NCBI RefSeq assembly: GCF_029168945.1
Contig: NC_083606.1
Span: 17,572,041-17,636,040 of the forward strand
Length of the DNA: 64,000 bases
Direction: 5' to 3'
Source of the DNA: Cannabis sativa
Lineage: Eukaryota; Streptophyta; Magnoliopsida; Rosales; Cannabaceae
This document shows, in pieces, positions 1 through 10,644 of the stretch. The notes under the pieces were generated by a model. It was given only the letters and a program-made list of their open reading frames with translations, was not told the origin of the DNA and did not search any database. Positions within the stretch are counted from its first letter, which is position 1. Each line of letters begins with the position of its first letter. The position numbers and the translations under genes are program-made.

Positions 1-1358
1 GACTTAGTGGATGAGGAGGAGGTACTTCTTGAGGAAGCTAAAGAAGGTCAAGAAGAGTAATGGGCTCTTCCTGGGGAAGTTGAAGAAAGTGAAGAAGAGC
101 AAGAGGTTGCTCTCGTGCGCAAGCGCAAAGGCAAGATGGTTGTAGAGGAATCCTCCAAAAGGCCGCGGAGGGTGGACACTCCGGCCCCGAGCCATGATTC
201 CGGGATCCCTCCCAAGGCGGACAGTTTATAGTGCCTCACGGCATTGTGTTGACTCCGGTCCCCGGAGATGAGGCGAGGCAAGAGCTTCGGATAGCCAAGT
301 ACAATTACGCCCTTGACGAGTACTCTCGGGGGCATGCTGAGGTGGAGGCCTTGAGGAGTGTTTTGCGAGAGAAGGTGCAAAATTCCCTCAACGAGGAGAA
401 CTTTCAGAACCCGTGGGATCTAAACCTGGACCCCCTGACGGACTGGTTCAACCGTTTCCTCGAGCCTACCTTGGCTCCTTTTGCCGCTGAGATGACCGGT
501 GAGTACGTCTCCCAGCTGACTCGGTGCACGCCTAAGCGGTACGCTGCTTGAGCATCCTTGAACTCCGTCTTCCAAGTTCAGGATCTCAGCCACTCCTTGG
601 TCGCGGTAAGTACTTTGTGATTTACTTCTTTTCTCATTATTTTATTTAAGGCCTTCACTCACTCTTGCTTCCTTTTCCAGATTACTGCAGACGCCGGCCG
701 CCTTTCCAAAACCATAATTAATCACGGCTTCGTCTTGTCCGAATTTGGGGGCATAGACGAAGTCGTGAAGATCCTGCAGGACCTGTCTGCTGAAAGGCGG
801 GCGCTCCAAGAGGAGGTTGCGCGGCAGGAGGCCCCTTCTAAGGCCAAGTTCAAGGAAGAGGCTAAGCAAAGGGAAGCCCAAGCGGAGGCGATGATCCGAG
901 AGGAGGTCCTTCGAAGGGATAGGCTGGAGGCGAAGCACTAGGAAGCGTTGAGGGAGGAGGGCGAGGCTGTCGCCAAGGCCAAACGCGAGCTTTGGGAGGC
1001 CAAGGAGGCCTTAGACGAGATGGTTGCCAAGGTGAGGTCTTTAGAGGAACTGCACCAGGCGGACTTGGAGTCCAGGGCTAACTTGGCCGTGGAGCTGAAG
1101 GAGCTCAAGGACTTTAAAGTCCAAGCCTTGAAAAAGGCTAAGAAAGATGAGCTCCTCTCCCCTATCTCCTGCAGCCGTTGCATCAAGCGTTTCGATGATG
1201 GCGTCTAAATGGCCTGGTCGACAAATGGCCAGAGTATCAAGCTTGACTTCTACCCAAAACCTTCGGAGATGATTGCCAAATTCCGGGAGAAGAAGAAGAA
1301 GCTTGACGCCATGCTTGAGGCGCGCATTGGTCCTCGCCTTCCTCCTCGCATTGATTAG
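1..1358 (+). pseudogene. Broken opposite-strand extra ORF (coiled-coil protein) of the outer Tat element
   Basis: One reading frame (codons starting at multiples of 3) runs from about 231 to 1358 if an intron at 606-680 (GTAAGT...TTTTCCAG) is removed. The frame is identical on both sides of it. It is broken by TGA 549-551, TAG 939-941 and TAA 1206-1208. Upstream, an acidic Glu-rich stretch (1-200) lies in another frame with TAA at 58-60, so there is also a frameshift. The product is rich in Glu, Lys, Ala and Arg between 735 and 1180, with heptad-like spacing, and is predicted to be a long coiled coil. Its place and polarity match the intact antisense gene of the inner element (3786-5888). I infer the same kind of gene; its N-terminal half and promoter lie left of the window. 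Function unknown. Confidence 0.65.
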
Positions 1359-1499
1359 GTCGTTCCGAATCCAGCCCATTTCAACCAAGATTTTTCATAT
1401 CTCTCTCTCTTTTTTTTTTTTTTATTTACAGCTATTTTGCTTTTATTTAAGACAATCTTTATTTAATAGCTGTTTTATTTTCTAAGGGGAGACAATGAG

Positions 1500-1658
1500 T
1501 AAGGCCTGTCCCCGGGCCCTTTGTATATATTTTTTTTTACCTGCCCTTAGGGCCAGGATTTTATATATATATGATCTTTTTTGACGCACATATATTTTTC
1601 TTTTTGGACCTGCCCTTTGGGTCAGGATGTTTATACATACGCTCTTTTTTGATGCATA
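1500..1658. repeat. Degenerate tandem repeat between convergent genes of the outer element
   Basis: Units built around CCTGCCCTTAGGGCCAGGAT begin near 1541 and 1611, separated by T-rich and TATATA stretches with GACGCA/GATGCA. A further unit (CCAGCCCTTCGGGTCAGGAT) resumes at about 13267, just beyond the inserted inner element. The array therefore spanned the insertion site. It lies in the spacer between the antisense gene stop (1358) and the integrase stop (13454). Confidence 0.6.
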
Positions 1659-1663
1659 CTTTT

Positions 1664-2532
1664 TGTTGTTACTGATATTTCGCAACACCAAAAAGTACAA
1701 TTTAACTGGAAAAAGAGAGAATAATTTGAGAGATGACAAATGCGAGTATTCAACCTAGAATGGCGAGTACTCGAATAGGAATGCGAGAGTAAACAACAAA
1801 GCTGGAAAAATAAATGAGACGGTGAATTATAGTGGTTCAGTCAGATTTCGTTCTGCTTAGTCCACTGTAGCAAGGGATTCGTAGGTGCATTTTCACGGTG
1901 GATCACCCCTTTATATACAAAGCAGGTGCCCAATCGGTTACATGAGGATCACATTTATTGTTAATCCATTATTTACACATTGAATTGCAATGACTAAACT
2001 CAAACAACGTTAACATTAATAAATGTATGACAGTTACTGAATTCATCAACGTATGCGTCTTTCGCATCTGCGAGTTGACCGTTCATGTACCGTCTGTTGA
2101 GCTCGTAGGATCGCACATACGTTTGGAACGTCTGCGTCCTTAAGTAATCGCCCGTTGTAGACGTCACATATTGAAACTGGTAACATCTGGACATGCGAAC
2201 TTATACTGGTCTGTTAGGGCTGTTGGGTCGCTGAGACCAAAACTACCTCATAGGGCATCGGTCTCCATACTCGTCGCGGAGGTATAGAGGGAGGCACTCG
2301 CACATGTTCTGACATATGCGAGTTGGGTCTACCCTGCGTGATGAGGATTACGGTTATGCGGTGTGAATTAGGTCGCACCCGCAATATCTCGCTTGTTTTA
2401 TCCTGGGCGAGGTCTAAACTTCGAGAAGTCTCTCACGGACATTTCAGCTTTCATTGGGAATCTGAATACACGTGTCCTCTTAAAGAGGGGTCTGGTCTCG
2501 AGTTTCTAGGTGAGAGAAATCTCACTATAACA
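1664..2532 (-). repeat. 3' LTR of the inner Tat element
   Basis: 869 bp, direct repeat of 12382-13250. It differs at three sites: near 2165 (A versus G), 2394 (T versus G) and 2477 (C versus T). A TATATAAAG box on the minus strand is at about 1909-1917. The small open frames at 2000-2194 and 2323-2556 lie inside the LTR and are not genes. Confidence 0.93.
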
Positions 2533-2689
2533 CATGCCCCTAGTTTCGCGACGTGACTAGAGCGGTCACTGAGGGAAACTATTGCTCGAGAGACAGGTGA
2601 AAGGTTGTCACGAGGAGGTGACCTTTTGGTTGTCCCATCGAGGGTTTCGAAAAATGACGGCTGTAATGATTAATTTTCATTATCTCTAG

Positions 2690-2845
2690 GATGCCACGTC
2701 ACAAAACCCTTCGGCTTTCGTGTAGGCGTGGCCATAATTGGCCGTTAGATTGGGCGACCTTAGGCATTCTGACTGCCACGTGTCACGATCCCAATTAATA
2801 AGGGATATGGGTATTTAAACGCTTTGATACGAATCAAATTTCCCA
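2690..2845 (+). promoter_or_regulatory. Putative promoter of the antisense gene: ACGT elements and TATA box
   Basis: On the plus strand there is CCACGTCA at about 2695. A perfect G-box CACGTG (2777-2782) sits within GCCACGTGTC, which on the other strand reads as an ABRE-type core. A TATTTAAAC box (2812-2820) follows about 35 bp downstream. Next comes a pyrimidine-rich leader (2835-2880). The spacing fits a plant Pol II promoter firing towards the gene at 3786 and away from the LTR. The ABA-type reading of the G-box is inference. Confidence 0.55.
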
Positions 2846-3188
2846 TTTTTCCCTCTTTTCTCTTAACTTCCCTCCAGTGCATATACTTCAGACAAAATCC
2901 ACTCCCAGATTTTCTGCCACTTTCCACAACATTTTCATTCTCAGAAGTGATCGAGAATAACCGCAGGAATCAAAACTAAAGGTTAGCTTCTAAATCACTG
3001 CATTTTCGCTTTCTGTTTTTGGAGATAATGTGCTTTGTTTTCTGGGTTAGGATGTTTTTGAAAACTTTTAGGAGTGTATGCTAGTGGGTATTTATGTGTT
3101 CTGGGTCCATGAAACTGGGTAACATTCATAGTGTAGGACCTGTAAACTGACATAACCGTATACAATTCATAGGCACTGATTCACGTCT

Positions 3189-3261
3189 CGAATGCTCGTG
3201 GACATTCGGATGAACAATTTGAATGTTCGCGGGTATTCGGTTGAACAGCTTGAATAATCGC
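3189..3261. repeat. 31-bp tandem repeat, about 2.3 copies
   Basis: Units start at 3189, 3220 and 3251. Each carries GAATG.TCG..G..ATTCGG.TGAACA and a Thr-like CT/TT end; the third unit is cut short after GAATAATCGC. It lies in the leader intron of the antisense gene. Confidence 0.6.
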
Positions 3262-3357
3262 ATATTTCCAAGACTTATTTCCGCTTTAACTGTTGACTAG
3301 ACTTTTTAGAATCTTTACATGTCGCGGGCTGAGTGGTGAGAGCATTAATTGCCATTC

Positions 3358-3580
3358 CAAATGGTGGGTGTGTCACAGTATTCTAATGGCTATATATGCG
3401 AATATATGTCCCTTGAGATACTGAGATACACCCAGCCATTTGTTGACGTGCGTTAATACTCGAATGATCGTACTCTTTGGTTGGTAGGTTGTCTCGAAAC
3501 GGTGGGTGTCTCGTAGTAACTTCAGGGTTATGCTCGAAAATGCATACTTCTTGAGTCACTGCGATACGCCCAGCCGTTTC
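3358..3580. other. Two tandem hairpins with covarying stems
   Basis: Hairpin 1 pairs 3358-3371 (CAAATGGTGGGTGT) with 3428-3442. Hairpin 2 pairs 3496-3509 (GAAACGGTGGGTGT) with 3566-3580. In both, one unpaired C bulges at the same place in the 3' arm. Between the two copies, two stem positions change on both arms (C-G to G-C and T-A to C-G), so pairing is kept. The copies are 138 bp apart and their loops are also related. The structure could form in the antisense-gene leader or in the element's genomic RNA. Confidence 0.6.
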
Positions 3581-3785
3581 TGGAGGTATACCGCATAACC
3601 AAGGATGCGTGAATTACTCGCCCAAAGATAGTTACATTTCTTCTCGCATGCTGATAGGAGGGTCAGTGTTCGCATGGAGCCTGACTTTCTTGTCGAATGC
3701 GACTTTTATACTCTACTGCGGGTGAGATCACTTACCTTTATTTTTCCACACATCCATCACGCTGAAAAGATCTTCTATCTTTCAG

Positions 3786-5888
3786 ATGAGCGATCTATCG
3801 GACAGCCAGCAGCTCGGCTCAGGAGGTCGCGCTTTTGACGGGGAGTCGTCACAAGAGAGAGACAGTTTTCTCCCTACGGACATCTCCGAAATGGAGGCTG
3901 CGGAGATAGAGTTAGGTCCGATGTCTTCTGTAGACATCGAGAGGATGGTACAGGAGCTCGCTGAACCTGGGACAATCGATATCCGAGATAGCGAATCCAC
4001 AGTGTCAGCACGCGACTACCTCATCCATACGAGACACGCTCCCGACATCGAGGTCGAGGAGGTGGAGGAGGAATGGACTACTCCGGTCCGCGAATCAGGT
4101 GAGGAAGAAGAGGAAGCGGAAGGGAGTGGGACGGACTCAGTCGACGACTCCCAATTGAACGAACCCTTCTCATGCGAAGACCTAGTCTCGAGAGTTGTCA
4201 AATCTGACTTCACTACCTTCGTGAGGTTGAATTTGTTGCGACTCGCGTTTCAAAGTCCCAAACCCTCTCAGAGAGCGCATCTTCCGTTCACCAACCCTGC
4301 GATCATCCCTACAGAGGACGTGGTCATCTCAATACCCATTCTTCGATGTGGTGTATCGGTCCCGTTTCATCCTTTCGTCGCAGCCATTCTCAGACGTTAT
4401 GACGTATCGCCTTTTCAGCTAACACCCAACAGTTATCGCACTGTTCTAGCATTCTATGCGATGTACATGGAGTACGCCCATAGGGCTCCGTCAGTAGAGG
4501 AGTTTAGTTACTTCTATGACATAAAGAGCGTGGGTCTTCATAATGGCTTCTTTTGCTTTAGTAAATGGGCGACTTCTGAAATAAACGGTGTTGAGGGGAT
4601 GGTCTCGAATATGGGCGACTGGAAGTCGAAATGGTTTTATGTTTTTAAGGTTCCTGGGATCAGGACCGACTTTAATCGCAGACCCAGTATGTCGCATATT
4701 TGTTGACTTAGATAAAATCTGTTACTTTGTTTTTCGAGATCTTTTGCTAACTCGTTTTTTTTTGTTGTCATCGCAGATAGACCAGCTCGACCAACGCTTG
4801 ACGCGAATAAGAAGGGGGTAGCTGAAATTCTTGGGAGTCTTCCGGTACAAGATCGCGACTGGCGATTACTGTGTACGACTGCCAAATTGCGAGAACACAA
4901 ACTGATCCCTGAGAACGCGAGTCTTCAACGGGAGCCAGTATATAAAGAACCATCTGAGAAACAGCAGGAGCGGATAGATAAACGTCTTTCTAAGCAAACT
5001 CCTCGACAAACTTCAGGTAATTCGTCCTTTTGCTATAAATTGACGGGTAGGATTGTGATTGTTACTTATCTGTTCTTTGTGCTTGTAGACATGACTTTCT
5101 TGAAGTCTGCCCCTGTCCTGAAGATCAAGCAAAAGGGTGGAACACCAGCGACTTCGCCGGTCGTTGCCCAGAAGAGGAAGAGCGATGTGATGACTTCGCT
5201 TGCTGCAGATTCCTCCAAGAAGTTGGCTAAGACTACTCAGGACAAGGGGAAGAAAGTCGTCATCGACTCTCCTGTTCGTGCTCGCGATTTTCTGGCCATG
5301 CAGGAAAAATTACTGGCTGAGATTCCTTACGAGGATCTTGCTTCTCGATCTACTGAACTGGCCGTGCAATCCATGGCTTTGTTCATGAAAGCCGCGGCTA
5401 CTCCTTCGAAGGAAACTGATTCGCTGAAGAGGCAGAACGTCCATTTTCAAGAGAACATAAAGAAGCTGAAGCAGGAGGTGGCGAGGATGGAGGAGCTTAA
5501 CAAGGCCAAGGAGAAGGGACTCGAGGAAGTCAACAGGGCAAAAGAACAGGTGGAGCTCGAGCTCAAGAAGTCGCAGGACACGATCGCTGAGATGGCTCGC
5601 GACTTGGAGGCTGAGAAAGAGAGTGGGAAGAAACAGTACGATCAGGCCGTGTCTGACTACATTTACACTACTCTTTCCAAGGTCCCTGACTTCGACTTCT
5701 CGCTGCTTGGAGCCGAAGCTGCAGAAATGGCTGAAGCCTTTCGCGCGATGTCTCCTACCCAGACTCAGGGTAACCTTCCTGATGAAACCGAGGGAGTACA
5801 GGCTGAAGAGGTCGAGAATGAAGTCGTGAGCAAGATTGCAGACGAGGCTGCTCCTGATGAGACTACTCCCATTGCTCCAGGCGTTTGA
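3786..5888 (+). CDS. Antisense extra gene of the inner Tat element: gypsy-type 'Transposase_28'-like plus coiled-coil protein, 3 coding exons
   Basis: Predicted exons are 3786-4686, 4777-5016 and 5089-5888. The introns 4687-4776 (GTATGT...TCGCAG) and 5017-5088 (GTAATT...TTGTAG) are both phase 1. The spliced frame is open for 646 codons and ends TGA at 5886. Without splicing, exon 1 stops at 4706. Residues 1-130 are acidic and Ser-rich. Residues about 200-300 (4385-4686), running into exon 2, have the proline-start helix pattern and the closing W-K..WFYV I associate with the plant 'putative gypsy type transposon' family (Transposase_28). Exon 3 starts with a Lys-rich, possibly nuclear-targeting part and then a coiled coil (about residues 484-568, Glu/Lys-rich). 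It lies opposite to gag-pol, converging on the integrase stop (6330). Tat elements such as maize Grande are known to carry opposite-strand extra ORFs; their role is unknown. Despite the family name, no catalytic triad is seen. Confidence 0.75.
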
Positions 5889-6329
5889 TTATTTTCTATC
5901 TTATGTTGTTGTTTAATTTCACTCTTACTCTTTTTTTTTATATATATGCGGTACACGGGTACTCGTACTTCTGTACTTAGAGAATTTTATCTTACTTTTT
6001 GGACACATTTTTCTATCCTCGCAGGGATAGCTTACATTTTAATATTTACGCAGTACACGGGTACTTGCGATTTTATATATATTTAACTTTGATCACAGCT
6101 TGGTGTGAATGCAATTATATATATATATATATGCGATTTTAATTACAGCTTGGTGTAATAAAGTAGGAAAAACTCGGTAAATCAAATTACTCGAAAAAAC
6201 TTAATAAGTGATTTTATTCAAGCAATCAGTAATACATGCGGGTACCATGCCCCTATACTTAGGAAGTATTTGGAACAAAAAATATCTAAGTATAAGTACT
6301 CGAATTATCATAACTGAATAACGCGAATA
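5889..6329. repeat. Spacer with degenerate tandem repeats between convergent stops
   Basis: This AT-rich spacer separates the antisense gene stop from the integrase stop. The motif GCGGTACACGGGTACTCG (about 5948) recurs as GCAGTACACGGGTACTTG (about 6048). The motif GCGATTTTA...ACAGCTTGGTGT occurs at about 6068-6112 and 6132-6157, separated by a run of TA. It is the counterpart of the outer element's spacer array. The 3' ends of both transcripts should fall here. Confidence 0.55.
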
Positions 6330-9300
6330 TTACTGATAATAAAATTTCAAGCTCTCGCTATTCCATGCTCGTGGAATCGCGGTTCCATCGAGTGTTGCGA
6401 GTCGATAAGTGGCATCACCAATTTGATCTGCGATTTTGTATGGTCCTTCCCAATTGTCTCCAAAGACTCCGTGGGCTGGGACTTTGGTATTTGGCATTAC
6501 TTTTCTAAGGACCAAGTCTCCTACTCGCAGAGGTTTTATCTTTACTTTCGAGTTAAAGTACCTTGCTGTTCGTTGTTGATAAGCCGCGTTTTGTAGTTGC
6601 GCTTTATCACGCTTTTCTTCTAAAAGATCAAGGCAAAACAACTGATTCTCGCTGTTCTGCGAGATATCGAAAGCATCTCTACGCAAGGATCCTGCCCCAA
6701 CTTCTACTGGTAACATGGCCTCGCACCCATAAGAAAGTGAGAAGGGTGTTTCGCCAGTTGTAGATCGAGGGGTTGTATTGTAAGACCATAGGACTTGCGG
6801 TAATTCATCTGGCCATGCCCCTTTGCGGTCTTCTAATTTTCCCTTTATTGTATGCTTAATTATTTTGTTGACTGCTTCAGTCTGCCCATTGCTACGCGGG
6901 TAAGCGGCTGCAGAAAAGGCTTTTTAATTCCTAAATCATCGCATAGTCGTCGCATCTCTTTACAACAACTGTTTCCCATTATCTGAAATGAGCTTGTGCG
7001 GAATGCCAAAGCGACAGATGATGGAAGTGTAGACGAACTCGCGCAACTTCGTTGCTGTGATGGTCGCGAGTGCTTTCGCTTCAGCCCACTTTGTGAAATA
7101 GTCAACCGCGACTACAGCATATTTGACTCCGCCTTTTCCCTTGGGTAACTCGCCAATTAAATCAATTCCCCATATTGCAAAGGGCCAGGGACTCGTGATA
7201 AAATGGAGGTTACTCGGGGGCTGGTGTGTGTAAGTGGCTATTCGCTGGCATCTATCACACCTTTTTGCAAATGCGAGGGCATCTTGTCGCAATGTTGGCC
7301 AGTAATACCCTTGCCGCATAATTTTTAAGGCAAGGGAATTACCTCCGGCATGATTGCCACAAATTCCCTCGTGTACTTCACTCAGTATGTAACCGCAGTC
7401 TTCTCCACTGATACATTTGAGAAGTGGTTGACTAAAACTTCTGCGATACAAGCTCTGGTCATATATCACGTAGCGGGCTGCTCGTTGTCGCAATTTCCTT
7501 GCTTCTATTTTATCATTAGGTAAGAGCCCCTTGTCAAGGTATGCGAGGATAGGGGTCATCCAGGTAATCTCCTGAACGTCATCGATCTCCATGATTGTTT
7601 CTCGATCTATGGTTGGATGAGACAATACGTCTACCGGAATTACATCGAGTAATTCGGCTTCTCTAGTGGAGGCCAGTCGGGCCAAGGCGTCTGCATGGGC
7701 ATTTTGAGTACGCGGTACTCGAGACACAACCACATGTTTGAACTTCTGCATGATTTCGCGAACGATGGCTAAGTATTTAACCAATCTTCCGCCTCTCGCT
7801 AGGTATTCTCCACTTACTTGACATACCACGATTTGAGAGTCGCTAAATGCTTGTAGGTATTCGACTTTCATCTCGAGAGCCAATTTCAGACCTGCGATTA
7901 AAGCCTCATACTCGGCTTCATTGTTAGATGCAGAGAATTCGAAACGTAGAGCAGCGTGTACCTTGAAATTATTGGGACTGATTAACAATATCCCACTGCC
8001 AGAACCTTCATTATTTGAGGCCCCATCGACATACAATGTCCATACCTCTTTGTCTATCATGGCGATGTCATTTCCACCCTCTACAACCGCTACCTCTGTG
8101 CTCGGGAACTCAAGTATAAAATCTGCTAGGGCTTGCCCCTTGATCGCGGTTCTTGGTTTATACTTGATGTCGAACTGACTCAACTCCATAGCCCACTTTA
8201 ATAATCTCCCCGATGCCTCTGGCTTTGCCAAAACCTGTCTTAAGGGGAAGTTTATCAAAACTTCAATGCTGTGAGCCTGGAAATAAGGTCGCAATTTTCT
8301 TGAGGATATTATCAAGGCAAAAGCTAATTTCTCCATCTGAGGGTAACGCGTCTCGGCGTCCAATAATCGCTTACTGACGTAGTACACCGGGTGCTGACGT
8401 CCTTGGTCCTCGCGAACAAGTACTGAACTGATTGCATACTCGGAGACTGCTAAATAAATAGACAAGACCTCTCCGGGCAACGGTTTTGAAAGAATTGGAG
8501 GTTGCCCCAGATGCGTTTTTAACGCTTGAAAAGCCTTCTCACATTTCTCATCCCATTGAAACCTCTTGTTACCCTTCAGGATCTGAAAAAACTCTTTACA
8601 CTTGTCAGAGGATCTGGATATGAAGCGGTTTAAGGCCGCGACTTTACCTGTGAGGCTCTGAACCTCCTTTGGCTTAGTCGGAGACGGCATTTCTACCAAC
8701 GCTCTAATCTTCGCAGGATTGGCTTCTATTCCTCGCTGATTCACCATAAAACCGAGGAATTTTCCGGAACCCACCCCAAAGACGCATTTTAAGGGGTTTA
8801 GACGCATCTTATATCGTCGCAATATGTCGAACATGGCCTGCAAGTGCGTGATATGATCCTCCGCATGTTGCGACTTTACGAGCATATCGTCAACATATAC
8901 CTCCATTGTCTTTCCAATCAAATCTGCGAACATCATATTCACTAGCCTTTGATAAGTCGCACCTGCGTTTATTAAACCAAAAGGCATGACCTTGTAACAG
9001 TATAATCCTCGATCAGTAATGAACGAGGTATGTTCTTGGTCTGGTTCGTACATCGGGATTTGATTGTATCCCGAGTATGCATCCATGAAGCTTAAAAGTG
9101 CGTGGCCTGCAGTGGCATCGACAAGCTGGTCGATGCTAGGAAGAGGAAAGCTGTCTTTGGGACAGGCTTTGTTCAAATCTGTAAAGTCAACGCATGTACG
9201 CCATGAGCCATTGGGCTTTGGCACGAGTACCGGATTGGCTAACCAGTCGGGGTAAAATGACTCCCGTATAAAGCCGCAGGCAAGGAGGCGGTCAACTTCT

Positions 9301-10644
9301 TCTTTCAGCGCTTGGTACCTCGCGGGGTCCATTTTGTGGCGCTTTTGTCGGACACCTCGCATTTCAGGGTCAATGTTCAAGCGATGACACATGACCTGTG
9401 GAGATATCCCGACCATATCTGAATGTTTCCAGGCAAAGATATCAAGATTTTGTTTCAGAAAAGTTGTTAATTGTTCTCGCAACTGTATGTTTAATCTAGA
9501 ACCAATTTTTAAAACCTTGTTATTATCTACAGGATCTATAGGTACCTCGATTGTATCTTCCGCGGCTTGGGCTGCGGCGGTGTGATCAAGGATTCTCGGA
9601 TCCAAGTCTGGTTTGTCTATGTGCGGTACCTCCTCGATCCTGAGGATCTCCTGGCGAGGTGGTGGTGCGTCCAAAAGGTGGATAACATTCACTGTCCTTT
9701 TTTCTGCGAGCTTGACCGCATTGTAACATTCTCGAGAGTCGATTGGACTCCCTCACTGATCCTACTCCAGAGGGAGTAGGGAACTTCATTGTTAGATGAT
9801 AGATCGAAGTCACGATCTTCATCTCCTTCAGAATTGGCCGTCCAATTACGGCGTTATATGCTGAGTATTGATCAATTACTGCGAAGTCGGCCATCGACTT
9901 GGCAGTTATTGGGGCAGTTCCCAAAGTGATTGGGAGTTTGATCATCCCTTTGATAGCTATGACATCTCCCGTGAAACCGTAGATGCTCGATGTCATTGGC
10001 CGCAAATCTTTTTCTTGTAGCCCCATTTGCTTGAAGGCTTGGAAGTTCAGTAAATTCACTGAACTTCCATTGTCGACCAATATGCGATGGACATTGTCTC
10101 CACCTATATTGGCGACTATCACAAGTGCGTCAGAATGCGGGTGGTGGACCCATCTCGCATCGCTCTCCATAAAGACAATGTCCTCACATTCTCTCTTGAA
10201 GAGCTTCTCTGGCCGTTCACCAAGATTGTTCACATTGGTAAGCGGCTTCTCTTTGGCTTCTCTGGCATATCGTTCTTGTGATTTGCGAGAGTCGCCTGCG
10301 ATGTGTGGTCCTCCGATTATAGTCAGGATATTGCGAGGTGCTCTGGAGCCACTCGCATTCTGGTTTTCTTCCTTGTCATCCGCTCGGGGGTGACTTTCCT
10401 CGCTCCTTTTATACTTGTCGAATTTTCCCCTTCTGATCAATTCTTCAATTTCGTCCTGCAAGACCCAACACTCAAGGGTAGTGTGGCCGATATCCTTGTG
10501 GTACTTACAGAACTTTTTGGGGTCTCTTCGGTCGCGATTTCCCCTGATGGGGGGCGGCTTCTTGAAGACGCCGTTCCTTTCCTCAACCGCATAGATGTGG
10601 TCTCGAGGTACGGCAAGTTCGGTATAATTAACGAAGCGTGGTCC
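6330..10644 (-). pseudogene. pol: Inner Tat element pol: protease, RT, RNase H, integrase with frame breaks
   Basis: Directly after the gag TGA (10645-10647) the same frame stays open to 9586. It contains a zinc-knuckle-like C..H...GH....C segment (about 10465-10505) and a retropepsin with DNGSS as active site (about 10066-10080). A frame change near 9725-9760 moves to the 6960-9692 frame. That frame encodes RT with YVDD (about 8890), RNase H (YVDGASN, EAEYEAL, SDSQ, HADALA) and the integrase HHCC zinc finger and first two catalytic Asp (GIDLIG; SDNG). A second break at 6957-6970 and a third near 6915 disturb the segment before the third catalytic residue. The original frame then resumes and encodes the integrase C-terminal part to the stop at 6330 (SLKFYYQ). 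Several breaks touch short homopolymers, so assembly errors are possible. Otherwise the copy cannot make full Pol. Confidence 0.85.

Larger units (their letters stand above)
2845..3785 (+). other. 5' leader of the antisense gene with an 804-nt leader intron
   Basis: A leader exon of roughly 2845-2981 ends AAAG. A candidate intron 2982-3785 begins GTTAGC and ends in a pyrimidine tract plus TTTCAG directly before the ATG at 3786. Introns ending at the start codon are common in plant 5' UTRs. The intron contains a 31-bp tandem repeat (3189-3260) and two hairpins (3358-3580). The donor is not a perfect consensus, so the intron is inferred. Confidence 0.5.

Noticed and set aside
2000..2556. Open frames inside the inner Tat LTRs (also 12718-12912 and 13041-13361)
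   Set aside because: They lie entirely or mostly in the long terminal repeats, occur twice for that reason and show no domain.
4887..5888. A separate 333-residue protein starting at 4887
   Set aside because: Splice sites at 4687-4776 and 5017-5088 link this frame to the 3786 frame with exact phase; the second intron merely happens to be open.
9586..9760. Programmed ribosomal frameshift between protease and RT
   Set aside because: The frame change falls within conserved protein sequence and needs missing bases at two homopolymers. No slippery site is followed by a clear structure.
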